Shown: positions 24,660 through 38,389, counted from the first letter of the stretch. The stretch is 64,000 bases of DNA from Struthidea cinerea (GCA_013397865.1 VZTI01001048.1:1717923-1781922), one strand, 5' to 3'. The notes: generated by a model not told the origin, from the letters alone. A program made the numbers and translations.

Positions 24660-24960
24660 AAATTCCTCAATCATTATCCCAGGTGTGAATTTGGCCCGTT
24701 GTCTTTAATTAAAGCTCCAGTCTGCTCTCAGTAAATTTTGCACTCTTTACAAGCATCAAATTATGTTCTTCAATTAGTTGTGTCTTTTCTTCTATCCTTT
24801 TAATTTCAGGCCCATCAAAGAGCTGGTTTACTAAATCAATTTCAATGGGAATATACACATTGTGAATCATAATGGGATGCAAAATTGACTTGGCTAATGA
24901 ATAGTTAGTGGCTTTGGGGTTAATAGTTTTGGGTTTTAGTCTCAGGTACTTTGTAATAAA
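24660..24960. promoter_or_regulatory. Candidate enhancer-like block with homeodomain palindrome
   Basis: A perfect 12-bp palindrome CTTTAATTAAAG at 24,703-24,714 contains the TAATTA core bound by homeodomain dimers. Further ATTA/TAAT cores follow over 250 bases of complex, non-repetitive DNA. The pattern suits a conserved non-coding element, but no alignment is available to show it. Confidence 0.3.
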
Positions 24961-27595
24961 TTTAATTTTGATATTGCTTTAATGAACACAATGTATTACT
25001 TCTCCTTTTTTTCACCCAGGCCCATCTGAGGTGTATTCTCTTTGCCTGCCTCAATTGATTTGCTTTATGAATAACTTCATGAGATTCTGTTTAAGAAAAG
25101 CACTTCTGCTTGTCCCATTTCCATGTGCTAAATATTTTAGTCGGATGTATAAAGTCTAAATAGAAAAGAGACTGTACATTATAACAGAGATGAAGAAGTT
25201 ACTTTAGAGGTTACTGCCTCTTGCTGCTTTGCACAGTGAGTCATGGAACTGCTGTTTGCAGGAATACTTCTAGGAATTCTTGGGACTCCCCCATGAATAA
25301 AAAAATAAGTAGAATAGCAATCCTGGTACCAGGGTACAGTGTTGGTGTAAATAAAACACATCACCACCTCACACACTTTTGAGGTTCCAGTTAGGGCTGT
25401 CAGTTTTGCCCAGGTGACCCCTGAAAGCTCACACCAGTGCAGCCTTGATGGGCTGTCCCATGCGGGCTTCATGGTCACTGTCTGGCCATAGGGGCTGGAT
25501 TTTGGCAAGCCTGGAGGAGGTGTGTGTAAAAGTTTCTGTCTGTGCTCTACTAGTTTTATGATGGAGATGTTATTTTCCTGTTCTAAATTTTCATTACCTT
25601 CCAAGATCTATTTTTAAATGAATTTTTTAAATGGCAGTACCTGGAGGCATAATGACTCAATCAATTCTGTGATAATAGTCCTGGAAATAGCTGCACCGTG
25701 ATTGAAAGTTCCAGTCCCAAGACAGTCTATGTCAAGCCTACCAACACCCAGTATCCACTGAATCGACAAGAGGGTAGGATTAAGGTGCCCATGAAAGAGT
25801 TGTTCTGATTCATCTGCTGTCTCTCATTCGAGAAGGCTGCTCACAGTGGGTGTTGGGTGTGATGTTGACATGATGCTTCTCCCCTGGCATCACACCCTGT
25901 GTCAGCACAGCCACATACCAACTTCTCATGCCTGGGAAATCATGCTGGGAGCTGGGACACTGTCCCTGTCACCCCTTGGCATAAAGTTCATCCATTGCAA
26001 CATTGCCAGTTTTACAAAGATAATCCATTGCTTGGTGTGGGCTATAGCACATGATTGCCTTGTGTTTCTAGGTAGAAAATCTAACACTGAATGCTTCTGA
26101 GAACAGAAAAGACAACAACAAATAGTTTTTCACACTTTCCCAAAAGAAGCCTGTGGGACTTGTTGCCCATACATTGAAAGAAAGACATTGTCTTTAATAA
26201 TAAAAACAGCCAGAATTTTAACAGGAAGGATTTCTTTAATGGAGGGGATAACATGAATGTGTGCTTCAGAGCATGGGTCTGCATTTAACAAATGTGGTTT
26301 AAGTTTCCTGTATCCAAACATATTGGGAATATAAACACAAGAGAGAAGAGTGACAGCTATCTAGGGGCAACTCTAGCAAGATGATACATGGGTGTAAGAT
26401 GACCACGTGTAGATTTAAGCATAAAGCCTGGGATGAAGTTCAGGAACTTCAAGAGCAGTAGGTGAAACAAAAAGCTCAGCTACAGCCCAAATGTAGTAAT
26501 CCATGAGTTAACTGTCTGACTTTCAGCTCAATGGTGCTACAGACCCAGAGACATCTGAGCAGGCTCTCTAAAGAGCCAGGTCATGTCCAGCTGAGCTGGA
26601 CATTCATCATAACTGACCTGCTGACAGTGGTGAGCCAGAGCTAATTAAGCCCTGCTGGACCTCAGCTCATTTATACTGAGGCCCTGGGTTGGCTCTGCAC
26701 CATCAGCTGTGATGTATTCTATACCAATTTTTTCCAGTTTTTCCCATTGCACAATATATCCCTTGTTTGCATGGATAATGGAGCCTGATCAGATTTTGAA
26801 AGCAGGTCCTAAAGTATTTTGTAAAGGCAGCAGTGACTCTAGAGACCTTGCAGTGGCACATTTTCTGAATAGAAGGCTGGACAGATGATTCTTTTCCTGT
26901 GTTTGTCAGTGTGTGCTGTACCTGCCTGTGCAGGGTGAGCAGCTGGAGCTGAGCACTGCTGCAGGGAGCACTCAGGATGTGGCAGCCTCCTGTGAGGGTC
27001 CCGGTTAGTGTTTGCAGTGTTTCTGTAGCCAGTGTTGCCACAAGAATTGCTGCAAACTGCATAAAACTGTTGTCTGTTATTTGTTGTTTTGGAGATTGCA
27101 TGTCTAGATATTTTCCATATTTCTTACTCCCCTATCTCTTTATTTTTTTTTTGGAAAAGATTTGTGTCAGATTTTTATGGAAGGGAGCCTAACATATATC
27201 AGAGGCTCTAGTGTTTTTGTGTACACCAACTTTTTTTCCTCTATTCCTGTCTTTTTTTTACAAAAAACCAGAAAGATGATTGCGTGCAAAGGAGAAAAAC
27301 AGTTCTTGAGTAGAATTGAAATATGATAGTACAAAGTTGCCTACCCAGATATGTGAGAGACAGGAAACACGCTTGGATGATCAGTAGTGCCTGTGATCCT
27401 GTCAGGAAAAGGCAACTTGGAAAAAGTTGGGTTTGATAACCCAGGCAGAAGCACAGTTACTTTTGGAGATCCTGTGTTATCTTCCTATTGCTTTGTGATA
27501 GTCTTACGGGACAACAGTGTGCTGCCAGTCTGTCAAGTCTGTGTTTTTCCCAATACTCCCCGTTACCAGCAGTCACCAGGTTTCTCTTCCTAGGG
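24961..27595. other. Non-coding sequence
   Basis: No exon, RNA gene or clear repeat is recognised. A minus-strand frame of 141 codons (25,179-25,604) and one of 132 codons (26,703-27,101) are within chance expectation for 64 kb and show no domain or signal peptide. Confidence 0.65.
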
Positions 27596-27870
27596 CTAGA
27601 TCCAGTCCCCGCTGAAGTCCATGGAAAAAATCCCAGGATCCTGTACCCTGCTGTGCTATATGAGCCAAAGCATGAGTTTGAGAGTCCATTGCATCTGGTT
27701 CATTAGATGCTGAAATGAGTTTTGCCAGAAAATAATGACTCCCTCCTATGGGCAGTGCATTACAGTTGTACGAGGGGCACAGTCAGTGAACTAACCCCAA
27801 TCTCCTAATTCTGTGCATTCAGTCACTAAGGGCTGGATTCCTTGCTGATGTACATCAGCACTGTTCCAAG
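27596..27870. mobile_element. Possible relics of ancient amniote repeats
   Basis: Two segments resemble old interspersed repeats common in turtles, crocodilians and birds. At 27,601-27,640 a core reads CTGAAGTCCATGGAAA. At 27,830-27,860 GGGCTGGATTCC is followed by GCTGATGTACATCAGCA, like the GGTGTAAATCAGCA core of such elements. They may belong to one decayed insertion. Confidence 0.3.
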
Positions 27871-29260
27871 ACTTACACTACCGTAAAATGTCCTGAGATG
27901 TGTAGGATGTGGGTTGTTTAAAAAAAAAAATCTTTTAATTATGACTAAATAAAGGAAAGAATCTTTTAACGTGAGTCTTAGTGTAAGTAAGCAGGCAGTA
28001 TGGGAGGGGAAAGTATAACCTGGAGCTGTGGCTCTGCAGTGATGTGATTCTAGTATTTTAAAGTTCTGTGTAGTTTACTACAGCCAGTAGATCTGCACTA
28101 TTTATGCAGCTCATATTCAGCTAATTGTGACTTACTGACTTGGCTGCTTATTTTTGAGCCATTGTACTTAGGACGAACAGTGGTGCTGTATTACTGGTAT
28201 TACTGGTATTACACATCAGGCATTAAAGACAATTAATGGGTTTTAACTTCCTGAATTACTTAAGAGCCTTCAGAAGAAATCTGGAGAATAGATTTCATTT
28301 ATTGGAATGAAAATGTCACAGTTTTGTGCTTTGGTAAATAACCTGTTCACAGAGACGTCTTGCTTATCACTGTGGTATGCTTATTCATTAAGGGCTAATT
28401 GCAGAGGTCTCTAAATGAAACACTGCAAACCACATTCCACTCCAGTGCCAGTTTGTTTAAAGTCTGTAAAGCTTTATTATTAGCACAATTTAATTATGAA
28501 AATGGCAACCATGGAGAATTCTGAACACATTCTTTCCCTTGATCATTAGTTACAGGGCAAAAATGAAACACTTCCAACAATGAAGGGTTCATATTTCAAG
28601 CTTATACAGTAGCTGCTAAAAGGCTATACTCAGAAAATCAATTTTATTAAAGTCCTTCAAGCACTAAAGGGACTTCCATGCAACTAAGCAATTTTAAAAA
28701 CATGTCCACAAGCAGTGACTTTTTGATTCATGTTTTTAACAGGGTTATATTTTCACTGTTTTCAATATTGTCCCCCAAAGCAGGGTCAGAAATGGTTTGA
28801 GGGGGGGAGAAGAGGTGAGCAGTGCGTGTTCTGACATAGCTGTGACTTGCATCCTTTACCTTAAGGTACTTAAAAGAGGACTATGAACTGGATCTGAGAA
28901 GCCTGTCATGCTCTTAACTAAAACAGATCAAAAGTCAATGGTGTTTTCACCTTTTTCAGCTTTCTTTTGCAGCCCAGGAAATTAAGTTTGGGGGACAACC
29001 AAGAAACATTGTAGATTATATATATATTTTTTTTTAAATGAAGCTGTGATTTGAGCTAAAAATAACAGGAAACTATTTTCCTAGAAAGAAAAGGGAATGA
29101 CGTGTGGTAAAAGCTTGAAAAGAGTTAATGCATAGCTCTGCTCCTGAAGAATAGAAAGGGAGTTGAGAGCTACGTCTGTATTTCAGGGCCTAAAATCACT
29201 GGACCAACAGAAAATTGAGTGCAAGTCCACCAAAGTCACTGAGTGGTACAGTAAATTATT
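27871..29260. other. AT-rich non-coding sequence
   Basis: No gene is seen. A 9-bp unit TATTACTGG occurs twice and then partially again at 28,189-28,212. The stretch at 28,440-28,620 is complex AT-rich DNA with several TAAT cores and could be conserved, but this cannot be shown here. Confidence 0.65.
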
Positions 29261-29295
29261 GCCCTGATCCAAAGTCCTTTGATTTCCATGAATCA
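29261..29295 (+). mobile_element. Possible relic of an ancient amniote repeat
   Basis: GCCCTGATCCAAAGTCCTTT plus the following 15 bases closely resembles a palindromic repeat core of reptiles and birds of the form CCTGATCCAAAGCCCATTGA. Only about 35 bases remain recognisable. Confidence 0.35.
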
Positions 29296-30566
29296 TAGCT
29301 CCCCAAAGCAGTGAATAACCCTAGACAAGGATAAGAGTGTGAAAGCCTTCTAGAGTATCCTGAAATTTTAGAGGATAAAAAAAATCTTAGTCTTTATATG
29401 CATGTCTATATGTATGTCTGGATTAAAGCTTTTAAGACAGATACAGGCATCCCACTGGTTATCCACACAATAATGCACCATGCTTGGCCTAATGACTTTC
29501 CCATTTAACACAGGTGTGAACCTTGCATCAGTTTGGTGGAAACTGAAGCAGACTTGCAGCAAGTTAGAAAAGTTAACAAGTCCATGCTTGTGTATACATC
29601 CAGTATTCCAAATATTCCATGCTGCAGCCACTGAGGTCAGTCCAACATATTTTATCAATTTTAACATGTGAATTAATCCAAATTCTCCATGTACTTCAGA
29701 TTTAGCAGCAATGGATCAGTGAAGTCATTACGTTCTTTTTTTTTTATTTATTTTTATAAGATGGGATTTTTAGACCTTAAGTCTCTGATGACAGCAATAA
29801 ATATCCAGCATTAGGTATGAGTGATTATACCAGGCTGTTCTAATTCTGCCTGTGGAAGATTGTTTCTTTCTGGGAGCCATAAGGAATTCAACTGATAGGG
29901 AAAAAAAACTCCTTTTGGTAAACTTAAAATGCATAAATCAAATTTTTGATCCTAATGCTGGTTGTGGTAATTCTAAATCGCATGAGCTTAGGCAGTGGTA
30001 CTGTCTGTTCCTACAGATTTTGAAAATCCTACAGCAGCAGCTCTGCTCAGGCCCCAGCTTTCCTTGGAGCTCAGCTGCCCCAGCTCGCTGCAGCCCCAGG
30101 AGTGATTCCCTTCTCCACTTCTCATCCCTTTTAACTGCCAGTGGAAAACACTCAAATGCTGCAGTAAGGGACAAACCTTCAAGGGCTCTGACTGAACCAG
30201 TCCAAGAGTGCTGGGTCTCTTGACAGCCCATGTTTCAGCCCCACTGGTGGAAGCAGGGTGAGAAGGGAAGGCAGTGTCGAGCTCTTCCTTGCACCATGAG
30301 TTGCTTGGCACAACCTCTGTACCAGAACCCCACCTCAAGTGGATATGGAGGAAGATGATACAAATATTAAAGAAAAGCAGACAGATGCTACCGCCTGTGT
30401 TGGAAAAGGGCAGCACAGTTTGAACTGTGACTTGCTGCTGGCTGAAAACAGGGTTTGTCTGGCTCAGCACAGACTAAAGAACTGTGCAGTTCTGGTTCAC
30501 AGTGAAAAACCCTTGGGTTTAAAAAAGGTGAAGTGGGTTATGGGGGAAAATTATTTTTGACCTATG
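29296..30566. other. Non-coding sequence
   Basis: No exon is recognised. Around 29,990-30,470 overlapping frames of up to 160 codons occur on both strands in moderately GC-rich DNA. They share the same bases and show no domain, so they are taken as chance. Confidence 0.6.
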
Positions 30567-30604
30567 AATATATCACCAATATATTAATATATCACCAATA
30601 TATT
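30567..30604 (+). repeat. Perfect two-copy 19-bp tandem repeat
   Basis: AATATATCACCAATATATT occurs twice head to tail without mismatch. Each unit is itself partly self-complementary (AATATAT and ATATATT ends). Confidence 0.97.
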
Positions 30605-33600
30605 AAAACCAATGTTTCATTTCAGTGTTAAGATCTGGATTCTTCTTTTATAGATAACACTTGAAAAGTAAAAGAAAAATGAAGTCTCCACAAAATGGTT
30701 GTTTGAGACTTGTTAGACTACAGAAGGATCATTACCAAAATAACATATATTCATGAAAGGCTTTGATGTTCCAAAGGAGCACTCCCTCCAGCCACATCTG
30801 CAAAATCAAATGGAAAAATATCTTCTAGCTACACCAAGTTCTTCATTTTACTCAGGCAAAGAAGAGTGTAGCCTACCGAGGGTATGGCAGGAGGCGAAGG
30901 AGTAAAACCAGTGTTTCGAGGTGTTAACTGAATGCAGCGTTTCAGGACACGCTAATCTCTGGCCACCTCTGCTTCCCCCTCACTCACTCCACTGTTGCCG
31001 CTATTTTCATCTGTCCTTTTTCCCTCAGTTAATTTATGTAAGCTTAGCTTGGCTTTTGCTATGTTCTATTTTCTGTTGTTGACATTATTGACCATTTTGG
31101 GTGGTGACAAACAACTGAACAATATCAATAACAATTTATTAGGTACTCTAATTAATGAATTTAGCCTGTGACCCAGCTGCAATCACAGCTGTGTTTAGTG
31201 TAAGCCTGCAGACTGAGGAGTAGTGCTCACAAATTCAGGTGCTGTGTTCAGACTAAGCAGCTTAAGAATTCTTCTTATATTTCAAAAGAACAAGGAACAC
31301 AAAAAACTCAGAAATTATAACAGTTTTGTAAATATCATAAGAGTTGCAAATATTTAAATTCAGAGCAAACCTTTCAAATAATCAACTTTTCTAAAAATTA
31401 TTAAAACCTGTAAAAGCATCTTTGTCATATTTGACTACTACATACCTTTTATTTCAGTTGAGGACCAAGTAGCTGATCTGATAAGAATATAAAAGTGTTT
31501 GGTTTAAAATAAAATACTGTAGCTGGGCAACAAGTTTCATATGACGTGGGCAAAAGAAATATCCTGATGAGTTGCAATAAACTTCCACACCTGGAGCAGG
31601 GGCAGCTCAGAGCTGCAAGGGCCCATCCCCATCAGCCATCCCCAAGTGCCCCTGCATGCTGTTCCTGCCTTCACCTGCCCCAGGTAAGGTTTTGCAGACC
31701 TGTTACAAATCTTTATTTCTACACAAGTCCATTCTTAGAGGTCCTTGTGCTGCCTTGTGCTTCTGTCATCGTGGTGGGGATAAAGACACCTGGGACCACT
31801 GGATGGGGGAAAATGAGGACAGCCCCTTTCAGGGCTGGTGTGGCAGAGCCTCTTGTTAAGCTGCTGCTCAATGACTGATGCTAGAGGTGATCTTGTGCGT
31901 GTTTCCATAGGGGTTTAGTGCATAAATAAAGGTGCTCCCAGTTTCTTATGAGGTGCTCTGGTCCTCCTTGGAGGGCTCTTGAGCCTGGCTCTGGCCAGGG
32001 CCTCTAATCAATGCTGGATGATTGCTGTTAGTTGTAGAAACTAAGGTAGAAATAGGTACAGCTACTTAGGTTCTACCTTCACTTCCACCTTCCTTGCACC
32101 CTGATTCCTGTAAGGGAATCCCGGTTGTAGGGCAGAGCAGCTGTCCTTCATTGCTCCTTTTCTGGAAGGGCTGCTGTAACAGAGCCCTGTAGCAGAGAAT
32201 AATGATTGGTACCATGGCAGGTGAGATGGCAGGGAAGGACCCTGCCGACAGTTCTGTGTAGGTCAGAGGCATTTCACAGGTATGTGTGTGACTGGACATG
32301 GAGACACATGTTCTGGTTAAGGGGGAGATGTAGAAGAGAGTCAGTTTGTACTTTTTCATTCTCAAGAGCAGCACCTCCATTTCTGGGTCCTATTACATAT
32401 TTCAGCACATTCTCACTGAACACATTTTTCATCTTCTCCGTTGCTATTTCATTGTCTAAATGGAAAGGAAATTCAATAAGGTTTGATTATTTTTTTTTCT
32501 CAGATTTTATTTTTATCTGAACTTTCAAACCCACGATACTCAAGTGGATTAGAAATTCAGTGAAATGAGTTCACCTGGTGACTGGCTGCATGCATTCTAC
32601 ACAGATGAAAGCCCTGACCCTGCAAACTCACTCCTGTCAGGAGTCCTTGATCTCAGGGTAGTCCTTAGGACTGCCTGGATTAGAAAAGAATTGCAGGATT
32701 AAGTCTTAGCAATTCATTTGAAATATAAGACATTTGTTGCTTAATCTTGAAAAACAAGGCTCTCAAGTTTTCTTTTTCTTTAAAACAATATAAATATTCA
32801 TTGAATTATGAAACTCAGTGGTCTCTTTCAGGAGATTGCTTTAACCATGTGAAATGGAGGCAGCTGCAATAAAAACTTGTATCATTTTTATCTCTTCCCA
32901 TCAATATAATAAAGGAGTTTATTTGCTAAGTAATGAATATATGATCCTAATATTTTTTAAATGCCCAGAAGCTACCTCTGGAAAATGAAATAACAAATTC
33001 AGCTGTAGGGATCTGTGCCTTTTCAGAAAGTTTGGGGATGTGGTTTTGGGTGGGATGGCTGCCTGAACACAGTGAGTTGGAAACAGTGAGACCCCTGACC
33101 TCTGATGGCATTGCTGCAGAGAGCGCAGTGAGCCAGAGCTGTCCTGGGAGGCTGCTGTGCTACCGTGTGTGCAGAGCTGCTGCTCTTGTGCAAGCAATTA
33201 ATAAGGGATCTGACTCTAAACTCGGGGATCTCAGCCAGGCTTCCTGCCTGATCCCAGCACAGTAATTCAATCCTAAACTACTGATCAACTGCCCCTTCTC
33301 AGAGCAACAGTAAGGGAAGTGTTTTCTGCTGGCAGGACCAGGGAGAGCTGTGCGCGCCCGCTGAGACCGTTTGTCACTGCTGCTAATTTCAGTGTTTAAA
33401 GAGCCAGCCTTTCTTTGCCACAGCGCTTGGACAGTGTGGGTTTTGGTCTTTTTTTGACAGCTATTACTTATTGTTGGGTTATACTTGTGAAATGCACTGT
33501 GTGCTGTTGTTATTTGTTATTGCTGTCCTGGCAGGCAAGTAATGCAGAACTGGAGGGGAAGTGCTGATCTGTCCCTGGAAGCAACACAGTTTGGGGAGTG

Positions 33601-36600
33601 TCGTGCACTCACAGAAATGCCTCCTGTACAGAATGCAATGCACTAATTTTTTTAAATGCCTAAATTACCAAGATACTGATTTGAGAGCTGTGGGCCTCTC
33701 TCCTGCGTAAACATTTAGAAATCACTGTTTCTTCCCTTTTATTTGTTTTCTGTGTAATATGAGAAATTTGGGGGTAGTCATTGTAAGGGCTTGACTTAAA
33801 TTGAGAAAAACCAAATACTTTACAGCCTGACACTTCATCCTTCATTCATGTCACTGTTCTACTTTTGTTTCCCAGATCACTCAGAGTTAAATCCAGACTG
33901 TCAGCTATAACTTTGAACTTCCTGGCTTTTCTTACATGAGTACATGTCTCTTTTTTTCTTGTTTATATTGATCTTACGATCTGACCTGTGAAAGAGTGAT
34001 TGGGAGGTTACACAGGCAAATTGTCACACTGCCATGATGGGCTGCAGCAAGTAGAGGGAGCTGCAGAATAAAGCAGCTGCTCTGCTTTAGCTCAAGCCTC
34101 CTTCATGGGCTCTGTTACTCCTCTGAGGTCTGGACTCTTCCTTTGCTGCTGGCCCCAAGCTTAGCCCTGCTCTGCTTAATAAATAAAACTGGAGAAATCT
34201 TCATTATAAACAGCAGGCAAAGATACTCCTGAGACTGTAGAGGCTGAGCAGGCTTGAGACAAGGCTTGTAGGGCACAGAGCTGGTCAGAGTGTACAAGTC
34301 AGAAGACACATGCCGGTAGGAATTAATGATAAAAGTGAACTAATGATAAAAGATGCACAGTGCTAATTTATTTGAGAAAAATAATCAGCATATCCCAGGT
34401 ACCCAGCTAAGACGTGTTGGCAGCAATTGCTCTTGGTTATTTAACTTCCCAGTACTGCCATCAAAGTAGTATATATACATAAGGCTGGTTTTGGCCTTCC
34501 CTACCTGGAAACAGTCCTGGGGGGTTTCAGGCACTGTGTGTGGGGCTTTCTTAAAGCCATGGCTGCTGCCAGAGTTTGAACTGCCTGTTAGGGCTGAGCT
34601 GTTGTGAAGACCTGCCTTGGTAAATTCAAAAAAAGCTTAATACATTTACTGTAAGTCTAAGTGTACATTAGCAAAAAAGAATAGTATTCAAGAAGGAGTT
34701 AATTCTCTTTAATTTACACCGGTAAATTGTTTTCAAACAGCAGATTGTAAATGTTTTCTCCTGCTAATTGGAGATGGTTTCAATAAACACATTAGGTTTA
34801 TGCTTCAGTGTTCTGCTTGATCCTAGCCTGGTCTCACTTTCCACACAGAGAGATTATTTTGAAAATACTCAGAACTACAGGTTCAGAGTTCACTGACATC
34901 AATAAGGTTTTTCCAGTGCCAGAGAAATCAAAATAACACTCCAAAAGTCTAGCAGTAAATCAATCAAAACAAGAAACAAGAGGCTTCTGCTTATAAAACT
35001 TGTATTTTTAGTTATGGACAGTATGTAAAATGTGCCCAGTGAGCAGAGCTGGAGTGAGGCAGGGTATTACCCTGCACAGCCAGAGGCTGAGCTACTGTAA
35101 ACATGATGACAGCAGAGACTGTTTTGTCTGCATGGTTTTAAGTCTGTGTGGGTTTCAGCACCCTTTATAATAACTTAAACTTACTAACAAGAGAAATTAA
35201 TTTAAGCTAAACCATGAGTAATTTTAATTTGTGTATTTGATCACCCATTGTCAACAAACAGTTGATGAGATTAATAAAAATGGTACATGTGTATATTGGG
35301 GCAGCTGTTACCTCAGAGCAAAATTATTTTAGGTTATTCTGGCTAGCAAACTGGCTGTGAATATTTCCCTGTGTATAGTTTTTGGCTGCACTTAATCAAA
35401 ACTATCTTCAATATCTGTAGTTCTAACATCATATTATTCTCATCATCTAGATTAGTAGATTTTTTCATAAAATCTTCAAATTTTCATTTCACAAGTTCAG
35501 AGTTCATTCAGAATGAATGTTGTTTAATACCTGCCTAAGATTTGCTTTTTCTGTGAAATGTTCTTCCCAGCACTCTGATTTATTGCTGTAGTTGTAGAAA
35601 GCACATAAACACCACCAAAGTGAATTAGATATTTTCTGAAGCAAATATTAATGAAAGAAGTCATCCATTTTCAACAGCTGTGCATATATCACAGAAAGCT
35701 TCCTAAGACTGAGTTGATTTTAGGTATACACTGGATATTAGCTGAATATTTGATTACATCTAATGATACCAATGTAGTTGTAGCTGTTTCCTCTGTAATA
35801 CCAGCTGGAATGTACTTGGTAGTTCCATTCTCCAAGAGGAGACTGGTGTCTGAGCATCTCTGCACTGATAATCAACTGGCCAGAAACTTTATATTTAAGA
35901 AGGGTCTGAGAAATGCTGCTCGCAGAAGCACCATGGGTTATGGGTGTTCTGGATGGGCATACTCTCTGTTTTGGTCCCCCACCTGCAGCCCAGGGACTCT
36001 AATTCTCATTATTGTTGGCAAACTGCTGTGGGTGCCTGTGTCTCCCAGACTGCTGATGAAAGGAGTTTCCCATTGGAGGGCATCCTAGGCAGGAGATGAA
36101 CTCCCTGCTCACTCAGTGAGCTTTGCTGGCCTGGAACCCACACCCATGTCTTTGCCTCAGCTGACAAAATGCTTTTTCTAGAGGCATGATGATACTTTTT
36201 TTAAAGGCTGCTATTGACTGTATTCAACGAAGACATTTCAAAGTGATCAGTGAAATAAATTTCAAAGAGACTGAAGGGCTCTTCTGATCCAGTCTTGTTT
36301 CCTAATCTGCAAGCCTGCGGAGAATACAGTGTATTACTGAGACTGTGCTGAAGTCTTGGACATGGGGTTTTAGTGTTAGTAAGCAGGAGTAGTTTCACTC
36401 GCATTTCTCCTGATTTACGTTCTGTAACTGCACCCAGTATCTTTTTCAGAGATTAGTTGTGCTTTGAAAGTGCTTTCTCTACCAAAGCACAGTGTGTAAC
36501 ATGCTGTCTTTTCCCTCTAAGTTTCTGTAGGAGATGGCACCTTTGTGTGCTGTGGTAACAGCTCCATTGCTTGTGTTTGGATTTTCTTGGAATTACTTGG

Positions 36601-37361
36601 CATGAATTGTGATCATCTCCCTTTTCATTCTCTGTATGTGTAACAAGGCTTGAGAGCACAAAGGCCCTCTGTTACATGAGCTGAGAAGGGCTGAACACAC
36701 AGCCTTGAACTCTCTCATCCAGAGCAAACCTGGCGGATGGAGCTGCCTGTGTGTCTGTGCCCCTGCTTTAGCCTCAGAATCTCGCCAGGGTCCGTGTGAG
36801 GCTCTGTTAGCATCAGCCTGCGGGGTTGTACCTCCCGTTAGGAAATTGCTGCTGAAAGGACTGGTTTCCTCTCTTGATCCCTTTGTGAGGGAATTTGGTT
36901 GGTTTGTTTTTAGACCATGACACCTCTATTAATGGTATGGGGCTGCAAATGAGGACTGAATTTGTAAGGCAGAGAGAGCAGGAGGAATTCTGCCTTCACT
37001 TCCGTTCCTGGCATATTCTCCCACCTCAGTTCCTGAGAGCAACATGGAAGAAATTTGTGCATTAGTGACTTGCCCAGAAGCAAAAATTCTTATTTTTTCA
37101 CTAATACTTTATTTGAACTTAAGGGATTGGTTATGTTCTGCAATGGCATAAATGCCACATCAATAGTGTTCATTGAGAGAGATTATTATTGAGTGGATCA
37201 GATAAATATGGCCTACAAATGTGCTGATTTACTCCAGCTTGTTAAACAAAACAGTTTACGTATACAATTTAAACATTCTCTCTCCTTTTTTTTCCCCCTA
37301 ACCACATCCCTTGTGTGCATAATTGAGATTTCCTTACCACCCAGAAGATAGCAAGGGAACT
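30605..37361. other. Non-coding sequence, nothing recognised
   Basis: About 6.7 kb without a supported gene. A strong splice-donor consensus CAG|GTAAGG at 31,681-31,689 follows a GC-richer 100 bases, but no matching exon start was found. A plus-strand frame of 145 codons at 35,651-36,088 has no recognisable domain and is about the longest expected by chance. Confidence 0.65.
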
Positions 37362-37432
37362 CCCCGGGGTCTGGGCTGTGTTCTAAGCGGGTGCAGCTGG
37401 GAGCGCGGCCGGATGCCGCACACCTCCAGCAA
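37362..37432. promoter_or_regulatory. Isolated small CpG-rich patch
   Basis: About 70 bases contain CCCCGGGG, AGCGGG, GAGCGCGGCCGG and GCCGCAC amid AT-rich DNA. It directly precedes the motif-rich block at 37,480-37,800, so the two may form one regulatory element. Confidence 0.35.
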
Positions 37433-37479
37433 CACTAGAGAGCAGGCTGACACTGCTGTACTGCTGGCTCAGCCCTGCA

Positions 37480-37800
37480 ATCTGCTGGAAATGTAATAAT
37501 TGCTCTTTTATTCTTTAATAAACACACGCCACATCATACAGAGAAACAAGGTGAGAGAATGAGAGAGAGGATATTGCATTCTTCCACAAAGGGCGGCTCA
37601 GTTTTATTTTATACGCTGGTTTTTTTTTTAACCAGCAGAACAGTCCTGCTCTTTTAAATTACTCTTCCATCTTTCCTCCTGTTCCCCCCCTTTTAGTTAA
37701 ATTAATGTATTGATTAGAGCCCATTAGTGTGTAATTGATTGTTAATTTGACTCATCTTACAAATCATGTTTATCTTTATCAATAAAAAATATATATATTT
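37480..37800. promoter_or_regulatory. Candidate enhancer-like block with homeodomain and AP-1 motifs
   Basis: Between 37,695 and 37,747 there are at least five ATTA/TAAT homeodomain cores (ATTAATG, TGATTAG, CATTAG, TAATTG, TTAATT). A perfect AP-1 consensus TGACTCA follows at 37,748-37,754. The sequence is complex and non-repetitive. Such motif clusters are characteristic of developmental enhancers; activity and conservation are inferred. Confidence 0.4.
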
Positions 37801-38389
37801 CACATCTCACTCCTGCAATAAACTGACAAAAAGCTGGGCATCCAGAATTCAGGCTGAAACTCCAGCTGCAAATGTAAAAGTACATACTGTGATAACTTAC
37901 ATGTTATTAAAAATATAGATGTAATTTGTAAGAAAATTGTTAGGGAAGCAGTGGCAGAAGTAGGATGAGTAGACAAGTACGGGAGGAAATGTGTGACTTG
38001 ATTGTTTTGGGTTATTTTACTTATTTTTTTCTGAACAGACAGGACTGGACATTGTGACAAATACCACTGAAATATGGTGACCAGTCTGCTTTGTGTGCTG
38101 GTGGTCTGGCACTGATCACTTGAGACACGAATCAACTTCTGTACCTGGTCTCATAGTCTGTGGTGGTGTCCTTCGGATGCTGCCTCCTTCTGCACTGGCC
38201 ACTCTGCAAACTTCCCAGTTGTCTGCAGATTTCCTTTCTGATGTAGCAAAAATGGAAATATTTTAAATACTGAAAATTTTTTAATTTGGAGGCCAGAAGG
38301 CACATGGTAGTTCTCAGGGCTAGCGGAGCAGATACCAACATTCAGGCAATAATGATTGTGCTTTATACGGGCAGGATCCATGTAGATAC

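Noticed and set aside
29988..30470. 160-codon minus-strand frame
   Set aside because: An overlapping 123-codon frame on the other strand covers much of the same bases, and the peptide has no family signature.
31546..31689. Exon ending at the CAG|GTAAGG donor
   Set aside because: The donor consensus is good, but no matching acceptor, promoter or recognisable coding content was found; isolated donor matches are frequent by chance.
35651..36088. 145-codon plus-strand frame in AT-rich DNA
   Set aside because: About one frame of this length is expected by chance in 64 kb. No domain, signal peptide or splice context is convincing.
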